35,744 bases of DNA from the NCBI GenBank assembly GCA_029838215.1, contig JALGVI010000025.1, forward strand, positions 1 through 35,744, read 5' to 3'. Under the pieces are notes generated by a model, which was given only the letters and a program-made list of their open reading frames with translations, ran no database searches and was not told where the DNA came from. This DNA is from Candidatus Helarchaeota archaeon. Its GTDB lineage: Archaea > Asgardarchaeota > Lokiarchaeia > Helarchaeales > RDOG01. Shown one piece after another: positions 15,939 to 23,536 of this stretch (position 1 is its first letter; each line of letters opens with the position of its first letter). The position numbers and the translations under genes are program-made.

Positions 15939-16812
15939 CGGTTAGCTGGGTCTCCGACCAATTAATAATTAATTCTACTTCTCTTGGAGGTGAATCGACC
16001 TTGATAGATGAAATTATACCCTTTAAAACATTGGCAAATTGATGTTGAACAAAATCTCTTAAGGGGAGCTCCTTATCGTTCACGAACAATTTGAGAACGA
16101 TGTCAGGACCGGAATCACGTTTGACCAAGTCAAAATGGGAATAAGAAGCTTTAACAAGGAGTGTTTTGACGTTATCAACACCCTTCAATACCGCAGTCAG
16201 ACCTAACACGGCATTGCCCAAAACATCTGCAACGAAACGATTAAACGCAACGTTTTCACCATTGATTTTTAATTTTACCTTCATTCTTTCATGTGAAACA
16301 TGTCTAGATTCTTTTTCATGAAAAGCATCTAAAATGATTTGGAGAATACCGTCAATGTCATCTCGAGTGAATTGAGGGTATCCACTTTCGAAGGACCCAT
16401 CATTGACGACTGCTAGGATTTCATCGGGTTTGAATTCTTTCAAAAAATCAGGAGATTTTGTCAGGATTATTTTCGGAATATTTTCCCTCTTGAATCCTTC
16501 CATGAGAATGATGTCCAATTTTGGCATTGCACGTTCCATCAGATATAGGAGCTTCTTCAGCGAAATGTCGTGCTTGATGTTCTGGATCAGGATAAATTGA
16601 TTTTCGCTTAAAACACACGTCAGTTCTGTTCCTGCTTTGACGTGCCTCCAAGAATCAGACCCTTTTTTGTCAAATTCGATGTTTTTTTGTGAATGTTTAA
16701 CACTGCCAACGCGATATTTATTTTTTAAACGGGTAATTAATTTCTCAATGAGAGTCGTCTTTCCACTTTCATGGAGCCCAACAATACTTATCGTAAAAAT
16801 CAAATCTTCCAC
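15928..16812 (-). CDS. mobB: MobB-like molybdopterin-guanine dinucleotide biosynthesis GTPase with duplicated C-terminal domain
   Basis: This is a 294-residue protein. The MobB domain covers about 1-165: P-loop GLHESGKTT (13-21), the typical VGSVKHSQ and KKGSDSWRHVKAG segments, and LMEGFKRENIPKIIL. MobB binds GTP and assists MobA in cofactor maturation. The remaining residues are not in E. coli MobB (about 170 residues) and look like two copies of one module. The first has LKINGENVAFNRFVADVLGN, the second LKLFVNDKELPLRDFVQHQF; both continue with a similar hydrophobic helix. The GTG at 16812 is given as start. A TTG three codons in (16803) sits five to six bases after AGGTGG and is equally plausible. 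The gene lies downstream of the mutase genes and upstream of mobA. Confidence 0.85.
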   Translation of the reverse strand: MEDLIFTISIVGLHESGKTTLIEKLITRLKNKYRVGSVKHSQKNIEFDKKGSDSWRHVKAGTELTCVLSENQFILIQNIKHDISLKKLLYLMERAMPKLDIILMEGFKRENIPKIILTKSPDFLKEFKPDEILAVVNDGSFESGYPQFTRDDIDGILQIILDAFHEKESRHVSHERMKVKLKINGENVAFNRFVADVLGNAVLGLTAVLKGVDNVKTLLVKASYSHFDLVKRDSGPDIVLKLFVNDKELPLRDFVQHQFANVLKGIISSIKVDSPPREVELIINWSETQLTDAK

Positions 16813-16880
16813 CTAAATTTCGACACATAATATATTGTATAATAAAAAGAATAGAAAAAGAAAATAAAAAAGAGGCGAGG

Positions 16881-17279
16881 TCATTTAGCCTTTACGTTTT
16901 CCTGAATGAAGTTCACGATATCGGGAATCATTGACCCGGGACCATAGACATTTGCAGCACCAATCTCCTTCAATGGATCATAGTCTTTTTTAGCAATTGC
17001 GCCACCAACTAGAACGATGACATTATCCTTGATCCCTTTTTCTTTCATGAGATCGATGACACGCTTTGTGTACTTGAGGTGCGCTCCCGAGTGAATGCTC
17101 AGTCCTATCATGTGAACATCCTCTTGGATTGCAGTCTCAACGATCTCTTCAACCGTTTGGAAACCACCAAAGATGACTTCCATTCCTGCATCGCGTAGTC
17201 CTCGTGATACTACTACGATTCCTCGCCAATGACCATCAATTCCGGGTTTAGACATTAGCACTCTGATTTTTTCTGGCAT
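16881..17279 (-). CDS. Cobalamin-binding (B12) subunit of acyl-CoA mutase
   Basis: This 132-residue stand-alone B12-binding domain has the base-off/His-on motif DxHxxG as GIDGHWRG, with the cobalt ligand at His17. GLSIHSGAHL and VLVGGAIAKKDYDPLKEIGAANVYGPG line the nucleotide-tail pocket. It corresponds to the C-terminal domain of methylmalonyl-CoA mutase, encoded separately as in many archaeal mutases and in HcmB of 2-hydroxyisobutyryl-CoA mutase. ATG 17279 is preceded by GGAGCTGG. It lies about 19 bases downstream of the large subunit and forms a two-subunit adenosylcobalamin enzyme with it. The motif residue after His is Trp, where Asp is usual (GHDRG). Confidence 0.95.
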   Translation of the reverse strand: MPEKIRVLMSKPGIDGHWRGIVVVSRGLRDAGMEVIFGGFQTVEEIVETAIQEDVHMIGLSIHSGAHLKYTKRVIDLMKEKGIKDNVIVLVGGAIAKKDYDPLKEIGAANVYGPGSMIPDIVNFIQENVKAK

Positions 17280-17297
17280 TTTTTGTACCAGCTCCGT

Positions 17298-18974
17298 TTA
17301 GATTACAATCGGTGGGTCCCACGTGCCCCATACTTCTCGATAGACGTTACATACTTCACCGACAGTTGCGCCTTCTTTAGTTGCGTCCATTACTGTAGGT
17401 AGGACATTTTCGCCCTTTTCACAAGCTCGCCGGAGAGCGTTGAGGCATTCTTCAACCTTCTTATTATCGCGCTTGGCTTTCAACTTGCGAATACGTTCAG
17501 TTTCAATGGCTGCCGCCTTTTCGTTTGTTCGGAACACGTCATCTATGACTTCATCGGCCATGACATATTTATTGACACCAATGACAACCTCGTGTCCAGT
17601 TGCAATGTTTTGCTCTCGTCTGCGGAAAGCATCTCGCATTTCACGGTATATCCAACCGCTTTCAAGGGCTTTTACTACACCACCAGCTTCTGCAAACCGG
17701 TCTAAATATTTCCAGACACGATCTTCAATTTCATCAGTAAGCCACTCAACGTAATAAGAACCGGCAAGTGGATCAATGGTGTTTCCAATTCTGGTTTCTT
17801 CTTGAATGAGCTGCTGGGTTCGCAACGCAAGCATTACGGCGGGTTCACTGACAAGACAATATGCTTCATCGTAACCGTTTGTGTGCATTGATTGACATCC
17901 GCCAAGTGCAGCCGCTAATGCTTGGTAAGCGGTACGGACGGCGTTGTTCAGGGGTTGTTGAGCAGTAAGAGAGCTTCCAGCAGTTTGGATGTGGAATCTG
18001 AAACCCCAATTTCTTGGGTTTGTTGAGCCATACTTATCTCTGATAAGTTTCATCCAAATTCGACGAGCTGCCCGATATTTAGCGATTTCTTCGAAGAAAT
18101 CTTTTGCTGCAGATAAATGAAATGCAAGTCTTCCTACAAAATCATCGATCTTATAACCGCGTCTTATCAATTCTTCAATGTGTTCGATGGCATTCGCAAA
18201 ACCAAAGCCGAGCTCTTGAATTGCGTCAATCCCGCCTTCACGATAATTATAAGTCGTAAAGTTGATGGGATGCCATTTTGGAACATTCTTTTGCGCTACA
18301 GTCCACTCAATTAGATCGCAGGCGAGTTTTAAGAGATACGGGGGTGCACAATTCTTGTAGCACGTGTACCCAATGGTTTGAGTCAGAATGTCATTCTGAC
18401 ACGTCCCCATGACATTTGAAAGATCTAATCCCTTATTTTTCACCATGTTAAAATACATCGCACAAATTGGTGCTGATGAAAAAGGTTCGACAACAAGTGC
18501 AACGCTTATTTTTTCAATGGGTAGACCTTCAGTCAAGGCATATAAGCTATCAATGCAATACAAAGGTACTCCAGAAGTACCGACTTCAGCATCACCTCTG
18601 GGATCATCAGGATCAATGCCATTAAAAGTCAAGGCATCTACCGCTGCGCTAAATCCAGTCTCACCTTCCTTGTAGAGCATGTGCCATCTTTGATTGGTCT
18701 CTTCGGGTGTTCCAAAACCAGAAAAGAGCCGAATGGTCCAGAATCTCGTGCGATACATCGTGGGATAAGGTCCCCGTGCAAATGGTTCTTGTCCGGGAAA
18801 TCCAGCATCTCTCAAGTAATCGTGATTCTTAATGTCCACTGGGGTATATAGCGGCTTCACCTTGATGCCAGAATCAGTCTCGAAATGATAATCGCGCTGT
18901 TTCATCTTCGCTATTTTCTCGAGCCATTCTTTTTCTTTTTCTTCAATTTCCTTTATCTTTTGTTGATCAAACAT
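17298..18974 (-). CDS. Adenosylcobalamin-dependent acyl-CoA mutase, large subunit (methylmalonyl-CoA mutase family, altered active site)
   Basis: This 558-residue TIM-barrel subunit of the methylmalonyl-CoA mutase family catalyses a radical 1,2-rearrangement of an acyl-CoA. Family marks include GPYPTMYRTRFWTIR, GTCQNDIL, FFEEIAKYRAARRIW, FHIQTAGSSLTAQQPLNN, IDPLAGSYYVE and IGVNKY. Aligned by eye to Propionibacterium MutB, substrate residue Tyr89 is Phe84 (RLFSGFG), carboxylate-binding Arg207 is Tyr203 and His244 is Asn243 (TTYNYREGG). This is therefore unlikely to be a methylmalonyl-CoA mutase. The frame is open to 19031, but ATG 18974 gives the usual N-terminal helix KIKEIEEKEKEWLEKI. The B12 subunit, mobB and mobA follow on the same strand. 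MeaB and the cobalamin adenosyltransferase are divergent, sharing the upstream region. Confidence 0.93.
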   Translation of the reverse strand: MFDQQKIKEIEEKEKEWLEKIAKMKQRDYHFETDSGIKVKPLYTPVDIKNHDYLRDAGFPGQEPFARGPYPTMYRTRFWTIRLFSGFGTPEETNQRWHMLYKEGETGFSAAVDALTFNGIDPDDPRGDAEVGTSGVPLYCIDSLYALTEGLPIEKISVALVVEPFSSAPICAMYFNMVKNKGLDLSNVMGTCQNDILTQTIGYTCYKNCAPPYLLKLACDLIEWTVAQKNVPKWHPINFTTYNYREGGIDAIQELGFGFANAIEHIEELIRRGYKIDDFVGRLAFHLSAAKDFFEEIAKYRAARRIWMKLIRDKYGSTNPRNWGFRFHIQTAGSSLTAQQPLNNAVRTAYQALAAALGGCQSMHTNGYDEAYCLVSEPAVMLALRTQQLIQEETRIGNTIDPLAGSYYVEWLTDEIEDRVWKYLDRFAEAGGVVKALESGWIYREMRDAFRRREQNIATGHEVVIGVNKYVMADEVIDDVFRTNEKAAAIETERIRKLKAKRDNKKVEECLNALRRACEKGENVLPTVMDATKEGATVGEVCNVYREVWGTWDPPIVI

Positions 18975-19365
18975 GATAATCAAGCCAAAAACATTAGTCA
19001 TGAATAATATCAAAGGAAACAAGAGTTCCAAATTGTGTAATTATACCAAGATTACATTTTTTAAAGTTTTCAATTATCACAAATGTTTCAAATTCGTGGT
19101 CGAAATCTGTTGAGAAACATCCAAGTTTTGAAGAGTTGGCACTAAAAAGATAAAAATCCTTTAGATTCTGAAAGAATGGACTGGAGCATTTAACGGACAT
19201 GTTCAGCATGAATGAAAGGGACTTGTCTTGCAATTAAAGTGTCAAGATTTCTTCAAATTACGAAACATTTAATTAAAAATTCTCAATTGGATTTTCAGAA
19301 TTTCCCTTCAAGGGAAAACATTTAAGATAAGAACTAGTGCGATCGGAACTATTCGAGGTTTAAGA
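18975..19365. promoter_or_regulatory. 391-base divergent intergenic region between the mutase operon and the meaB-cobO genes
   Basis: No gene is supported here. The region is A/T-rich and has to contain the promoters for both the mutase operon (minus) and meaB (plus). A minus-strand ACTTTAAAAAATG stretch near 19064-19052 and a plus-strand ATTTAAGATAAG stretch near 19319-19330 are TATA-like. GAGG at 19354-19357 is the likely ribosome-binding site of meaB. Both flanking genes serve the same B12 enzyme, so joint regulation is plausible. I see no obvious operator palindrome. Confidence 0.45.
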
Positions 19366-20346
19366 ATGAGTGGAAAGAAGCCAGATTTAGAAGAGCTCAT
19401 AAAACAATTCAAAGAAGGTAAAAAATTAGCTCTTTCACGCTTAATCACATTGGTTGAAAATGATCCCATCCTTGCTAAGGAAATTTTCAAGCATTTTAAT
19501 AATTTGTTGGAAAAGGCCTATGTCGTTGGCATAACAGGTCCTCCGGGTGCGGGAAAAAGCACTTTGGTTGACATCATGGCAAAAAAAATCGTTGAAAAAG
19601 GAAAATCTGTTGGCATCATATCCGTGGACCCAACATCGCCATTTTCCGGTGGAGCATTTTTAGGCGACCGAATACGCATGAAACATTCAGTTGCAAGTGA
19701 CCCAAACGTGTTCATGCGAAGTATTGCTTCGCGTGGTGTTTCTGGAGGGCTTTCCAGAGCAATATTTGACATCACGTTATTATTTGAAGCATACGGTAAG
19801 GATATCATAATCATAGAAACAGTTGGAGCGGGTCAATCGGAAGTGGATATCTTTGAAATGGCTTACACTACAATAGTCGTAAGCGTTCCGGGGTTGGGCG
19901 ACCAGATACAGGTTCAAAAAGCAGGCATCATTGAAATCGCAGACATTTTAGTCGTGAATAAAAAGGACCTCGGTGGAGAAGATGTTGCAGTGGCATTAGA
20001 CCTGATGTTAGATGACGTATTTTCATATGGAATGGGACAGGGGTGGCGCCCACCCGTAGTAATGACCAATGGCATTACGGGAGAAGGTGTCGACCTGTTA
20101 ATCGAAGAAATCTTTAACCACAAGCGCCATATCGAACTTACCGACATCCTTGAAAAGAAAAAGAGACACAAGATCAAGAAGAAGATACACGACATCATCC
20201 TTACCACGATCGAAGATTACATAAATAAGAACATAATTAATGAAGAAAAACTTGAAGAAGTCCTAAAAAGAATCGAGAAAAAAGAAGTGGGAATGTTTGA
20301 GGCGGCATATGATATTTTTGATGAATATCTTGAGAAATTAAAATAG
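19366..20346 (+). CDS. meaB: MeaB-type GTPase, chaperone of adenosylcobalamin-dependent mutase
   Basis: This 326-residue G3E-family GTPase protects and reloads B12-dependent acyl-CoA mutases. It has Walker A GPPGAGKST (58-66), SVDPTSPFSGGAFLGDR, RSIASRGVSGGLSRA, the switch region ETVGAGQSEVDI, and NKKDLGG as base-recognition motif. The length matches MeaB/ArgK. The C-terminal Lys/Glu-rich helical part (about 258-326) is the dimerisation arm. ATG 19366 follows GAGG by about eight bases. The cobalamin adenosyltransferase gene follows after about 40 bases, and the mutase operon is divergent. It is a dedicated mutase helper, given the context. Confidence 0.95.
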   Translation: MSGKKPDLEELIKQFKEGKKLALSRLITLVENDPILAKEIFKHFNNLLEKAYVVGITGPPGAGKSTLVDIMAKKIVEKGKSVGIISVDPTSPFSGGAFLGDRIRMKHSVASDPNVFMRSIASRGVSGGLSRAIFDITLLFEAYGKDIIIIETVGAGQSEVDIFEMAYTTIVVSVPGLGDQIQVQKAGIIEIADILVVNKKDLGGEDVAVALDLMLDDVFSYGMGQGWRPPVVMTNGITGEGVDLLIEEIFNHKRHIELTDILEKKKRHKIKKKIHDIILTTIEDYINKNIINEEKLEEVLKRIEKKEVGMFEAAYDIFDEYLEKLK

Positions 20347-20385
20347 GGGGGATAAAAAATATCAAGAATAAGGCTTAAAAAAGGC

Positions 20386-20895
20386 ATGGTTCAAGTCTAT
20401 TACGGAAGAGGAAAAGGTAAAACCACGGCGGCTCTGGGACAGGCTTTTCGTGCCTGCGGACATGGTTTTAGAGTTTACATGATTCAGTGGATGAAAGGCA
20501 ATATTAAGTACGGAGAGCTTAAATCGGTTCAAAAGTTCGATAATTTCACGATCGAGCAGTTTGGACGCAAGGATCTCATTGCAGAACCCGAAGAGATAGA
20601 TATCGTTGAAGGTAAGAAGGCTCTTGATCGTGCTCGTGAAATCATCAATAGCGATGAGTATGATATCGTTATTTTAGATGAAGTTGGAGTTGCAATTGGA
20701 ATGGGCATCATAAACGTGGATGATGTCATCGAAATAGTAAAGAATCGTCCTGAAAAAGTCGAAGTCATAATGACTGGTGGTCCAGAAACGCACCCGAAGT
20801 TGCTACAGCTGGCAGACCTCGTCACGAACATGCGAGTCATCAAGCATTACTATGCCGCCCAAGGAATCGATGCACGGTTCGGAATAGAATTTTAA
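20386..20895 (+). CDS. cobO: Cob(I)alamin adenosyltransferase (CobA/CobO/BtuR type)
   Basis: This 169-residue ATP:corrinoid adenosyltransferase makes the adenosylcobalamin used by the neighbouring mutase. It has the P-loop GRGKGKTT (7-14), the context ALGQAFRACGHG, and the Walker-B-like DIVILDEVG (about 86-94). It ends with NMRVIKHYYAAQGIDARFGIEF, the CobO C-terminal pattern. The length is short, as in archaeal members. ATG 20386 gives the usual VQVYxGxGKGKTT beginning. A purine-rich GGGGGGAT at 20346-20352, right after the meaB stop, is a strong ribosome-binding-like site but 33 bases from this ATG. The in-frame codons between them include only ATA as a near-start. A slightly longer N terminus cannot be excluded. 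Confidence 0.93.
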   Translation: MVQVYYGRGKGKTTAALGQAFRACGHGFRVYMIQWMKGNIKYGELKSVQKFDNFTIEQFGRKDLIAEPEEIDIVEGKKALDRAREIINSDEYDIVILDEVGVAIGMGIINVDDVIEIVKNRPEKVEVIMTGGPETHPKLLQLADLVTNMRVIKHYYAAQGIDARFGIEF

Positions 20896-20910
20896 TTCAT
20901 TTTTAAACGG

Positions 20911-20945
20911 GAAATCATCCGTGATTTCTTGCCGCTTCTTTTCTT
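20911..20945 (+). terminator. Perfect 7-bp hairpin with T-rich tail
   Basis: GAAATCA (20911-20917), loop TCCG, then TGATTTC (20922-20928) form an uninterrupted stem with a tetraloop. It is followed by TTGCCGCTTCTTTTCTTTT, 16 bases after the cobO stop. The form is that of an intrinsic terminator. It would separate the meaB-cobO unit from the lipoyl-carrier/Hdr genes downstream. Confidence 0.55.
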
Positions 20946-21042
20946 TTAAAAACGCAATTCGATGAATTTCACGAAATGACTTAAATAATCACTTGCCAAA
21001 TTTTTTTTAATAATCGTTGAAAATCAAATTTGGTGAATGTTC

Positions 21043-21465
21043 ATGGTAAAAGTAGGTGATTATGAACTTCCTGACGACCTGTATTACACGGATAAGCATA
21101 CTTGGGCGAAAGTCGAAGGAGATAACGTCCGAGTTGGTGTAGATGCCATTGGCGTGGCACTAGCCGGCAAGATCATCTTCGTTCGCGTTAAAAAAGTAGG
21201 GAAAGAAGTGAAAGCAGGCAAGAATTTCGGGACTGGTGAAGCAGGAAAGGGGGTCATTCCTTTGGTTGCTCCAGTTACAGGAGAGATTGTCGAAACAAAT
21301 CCAAAAGCAGGCGGGCGAGAAGTAAAAGCCGTGAATGAAGATCCTTACGGAGAAGGCTGGCTTGCAGTGATCAAGCCGACAGGGGATAAGGATTCTGAAC
21401 TCGGTGCACTAAAACACGGCGACAACGTTGTAGCATGGGCAGAAGAAGAAATCAAGCAAATTTAA
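21043..21465 (+). CDS. GcvH-like lipoyl carrier protein 1
   Basis: This 140-residue protein has the glycine-cleavage H-protein fold: DLYYTDKHTWAKVEGDNVRVGVD, then FGTGEAGKGVIPLVAPVTGEIVE split around the probable lipoyl-lysine Lys69, and later DPYGEGWLAVIKP. Lys69 sits in EAGKG, where the canonical H protein has ESVKA. H proteins carry lipoate between enzymes in the cytoplasm. No glycine decarboxylase or aminomethyltransferase gene is in the window. The next genes are a second H-like protein and HdrBCA, which suggests a redox-carrier role. ATG 21037 is an alternative start; 21043 is preferred because GGTGA (21032-21036) then lies six bases upstream. Confidence 0.88.
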   Translation: MVKVGDYELPDDLYYTDKHTWAKVEGDNVRVGVDAIGVALAGKIIFVRVKKVGKEVKAGKNFGTGEAGKGVIPLVAPVTGEIVETNPKAGGREVKAVNEDPYGEGWLAVIKPTGDKDSELGALKHGDNVVAWAEEEIKQI

Positions 21466-21585
21466 TTTTTTTCTCGCCCATTTATTTATTTTAGGACTAG
21501 TTTTTGAGAAGTACAACCAAAGTCCCATCATGCTTTATAAATAAAAAAACCTTGTAATCTTGAAAATCTACTGCAAGAAGGATGC

Positions 21586-22059
21586 ATGATAACCATGCCA
21601 GCGATTGATGGATATGACTTCCCCGAAGACGTGTTGATAAATGAACACAACTTATGGACGAAGCCGGCTCCTGACGGAGAGAATTATGCAATAGGAATCA
21701 CGGATTTTGCGCAACAGAATTTAGATAGCATTACCTTTGTAGAAATAGTTCTCGAAGAAGGTGAGCAGGCAAAATATAATCGACCCTTCGGTGCGCTTTT
21801 GGCTAGCGGCAAGGGATCGATCACGTTATACAGTCCATTAACGGGTGAAATAGTGGAAATAAATGAACGATTAGATGACGAACCTGCCTTGATCAAGCAG
21901 GATTGTTATGGTGAAGGTTGGATAATGAAAATAAAACCATCAAAGATCGAAGAGGAAACCGACAAGTTAATGGCGCCGGGTTCAGAACATTTTAAAACAT
22001 GGCAATTAAAAGAAATTGAACGTGTAAAAAAAATAAATGAAGAGTTAAAAAACAAGTAG
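21586..22059 (+). CDS. GcvH-like lipoyl carrier protein 2
   Basis: This 157-residue second H-protein paralogue has NEHNLWTKPAPDGENYAIGITD, the FVEIVLEEGE strand, and GALLASGKGSITLYSPLTGE with candidate lipoyl-lysine Lys76 in ASGKG. CYGEGWIMKIKP and a longer Lys/Glu-rich C-terminal helix follow. It is clearly diverged from the first copy, especially around the Lys, where the usual Glu before Ser is Ala. ATG 21586 has AAGGATGC a few bases upstream. It ends about 18 bases before the HdrB reading frame begins, with AGGAGGT in between, so it is probably translated with hdrB. This position suggests that the lipoyl group could be a substrate or partner of the Hdr enzyme, which is inference. Confidence 0.85.
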   Translation: MITMPAIDGYDFPEDVLINEHNLWTKPAPDGENYAIGITDFAQQNLDSITFVEIVLEEGEQAKYNRPFGALLASGKGSITLYSPLTGEIVEINERLDDEPALIKQDCYGEGWIMKIKPSKIEEETDKLMAPGSEHFKTWQLKEIERVKKINEELKNK

Positions 22060-22077
22060 AACTAGGAGGTTAAATGA

Positions 22078-22980
22078 ATCTCTTATGTACTTTTTCTAGG
22101 ATGCACTACGCCCGTTCGGGCTTTAAATTACGAAGTATCATTACGAAAATTGCTTGCTTTTTTTAACATTTCCTTGATCGATACAGATGAATTCACGTGT
22201 TGTGCACCTTCTTTTATTTCTACAATAAATCCAAAGACGGCTCTTCATGTTGGTGCAAGAAATCTGGCTGTAGCAGAAAAAATTAATGCCACGATCATCA
22301 CGCCTTGCTCGGGTTGTTTCAAATCGTTGAAAGAAGTCCAAGATGAGTTGAGTAAGGATCCAAGTAAAGTCAACATGATAAATGACTTTCTTTCAAAAAC
22401 AGGAAAAAGGTATGAAGGAAAAGTCAAGGTCAAGCACGTGATGGAAGTAATAATGGATGATATAGGGATCGAAACCATAAAAAAGCGCGCTAAACATTCA
22501 CTTCGAGGATTAAAAATTGCACCTTATTATGGATGTCACTTGATACGCCCATCCAACATTTCCCAGTTTGATGACCCGGAGATTCCGAGAAGTCTGGATT
22601 CCATTATCGAAAAGTTTGAAGGCACCAGTCTTGATTATGAAGGCAAGTTGGACTGCTGTGGTGGCCCATTAAAAACCATTAATGACGAAATTAGCCTTGA
22701 ATTATTAGACATTAAATTGAAAAGCTTGAAAAAAAAATCGGTTGATGCCGTGATTCTTGCATGTCCCTTTTGCTTTTTCCAATTTGAGTTTGGACAAAAA
22801 GAAATTTTAAAAGAAAGAGGCGTTAAATATGACATCCCAATTCTTACGGTCACGGAAATGTTGGGTTTGCTATTGGGACTGGAACCCAAGGAGTTGGGAT
22901 TCGGTCTCCACATTGTCAAGACTAAATCATTTTTATCAAAATTTCAAGAAATGAATGGAAAAGAGGGGGAAGGAAAATAG
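22078..22980 (+). CDS. hdrB: Heterodisulfide reductase subunit B (HdrB-like), 5' end extended upstream of the first standard start codon
   Basis: HdrB carries two CCG domains that bind non-cubane [4Fe-4S] clusters and act on disulfides in the cytoplasm. The first in-frame ATG/GTG/TTG is a TTG at 22150. Homology, however, continues upstream in the same frame to about 22081: YVLFLGCTTPVRALNYEVSL matches the HdrB N terminus with its first cluster cysteine. An in-frame TGA at 22075 bounds it. The codon at 22078 is ATC, eight bases after AGGAGGT; ATG 22074 is one base out of frame. Either initiation is non-standard or an indel is present. Cluster motifs are complete: Cys9, Cys41-Cys42, Cys77/Cys80, then GCHLIRPS, DCCGGP and CPFC. 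HdrC and HdrA follow directly. Confidence 0.88.
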   Translation: MSYVLFLGCTTPVRALNYEVSLRKLLAFFNISLIDTDEFTCCAPSFISTINPKTALHVGARNLAVAEKINATIITPCSGCFKSLKEVQDELSKDPSKVNMINDFLSKTGKRYEGKVKVKHVMEVIMDDIGIETIKKRAKHSLRGLKIAPYYGCHLIRPSNISQFDDPEIPRSLDSIIEKFEGTSLDYEGKLDCCGGPLKTINDEISLELLDIKLKSLKKKSVDAVILACPFCFFQFEFGQKEILKERGVKYDIPILTVTEMLGLLLGLEPKELGFGLHIVKTKSFLSKFQEMNGKEGEGK

Positions 22981-22981
22981 G

Positions 22982-23536
22982 ATGACGACTCCAAAAGAGG
23001 TCGTAAATTACGATGAATTAGATTCAAGTTTCATCATCGAGTTAAAAAAAATGGTTGGAGATGAAATCCTTGCTTGTTTTCAATGTGGAATGTGCACGGC
23101 AGGATGTCCTTCAGCACCATTCGGTTACAACATTCGCCAAATCTTGAAATTAGCCATTTGGGGATTTAGGAATGAATTGCTCGAAAGCGATTTCATTTGG
23201 TTCTGCACGGAATGTGGAAAATGTGCAGAACGTTGCACCCAAAACATTGAGCCATATAAAATCATTTTAGGAATACAAAGATTAGCTGCAAGACAAGGCA
23301 ATATCCCTCTTACGGTATTGCATCGCATTAAGCAGTTCATGAAGAGCGGTCGCGTCGTAGAGGTTGATGAACTCACGGAGCTGAAACGTGAGAGATATGA
23401 ATTACCAAAATGTGATAAAGAATTGCCGGAAAGTGTGATGAGAGAACTTGAAGCGATTTTGGATATGACAGAATTTCGAAAATCCTATAAAGACCGAGTA
23501 TCGAACAAAGATTCAGGAGATCGAAATCAAGAATGA
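22982..23536 (+). CDS. hdrC: Heterodisulfide reductase subunit C (HdrC-like)
   Basis: This 184-residue HdrC has two [4Fe-4S] motifs: CFQCGMCTAGCP (from Cys32) and CTECGKCAERC (from Cys75). The second lacks the usual Pro after the fourth Cys, having CTQNI. HdrC relays electrons from HdrA to HdrB. The start is ATG 22982, one base after the hdrB stop, with GGAAGGAAAATAGG in the hdrB 3' end as ribosome-binding site. An in-frame ATG at 22955 inside hdrB is less likely. The stop overlaps the hdrA start as ATGA (23533-23536). The C-terminal tail is Lys/Asp/Glu-rich. Confidence 0.93.
   Translation: MTTPKEVVNYDELDSSFIIELKKMVGDEILACFQCGMCTAGCPSAPFGYNIRQILKLAIWGFRNELLESDFIWFCTECGKCAERCTQNIEPYKIILGIQRLAARQGNIPLTVLHRIKQFMKSGRVVEVDELTELKRERYELPKCDKELPESVMRELEAILDMTEFRKSYKDRVSNKDSGDRNQE

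Noticed and set aside
17298..18974. Labelling the large subunit simply as methylmalonyl-CoA mutase
   Set aside because: The substrate-carboxylate Arg and the active-site His are replaced; only the family name is supported.
20346..20386. Non-standard (ATA) start for the cobalamin adenosyltransferase after GGGGGGAT
   Set aside because: ATG 20386 already gives the usual N terminus of short archaeal members; the purine run alone is not enough.
22074..22170. Separate small ORF starting at ATG 22074 after AGGAGGT
   Set aside because: Its peptide (MNLLCTFSRMHYARS...) looks like nothing, while the frame one base over gives a perfect HdrB N terminus.
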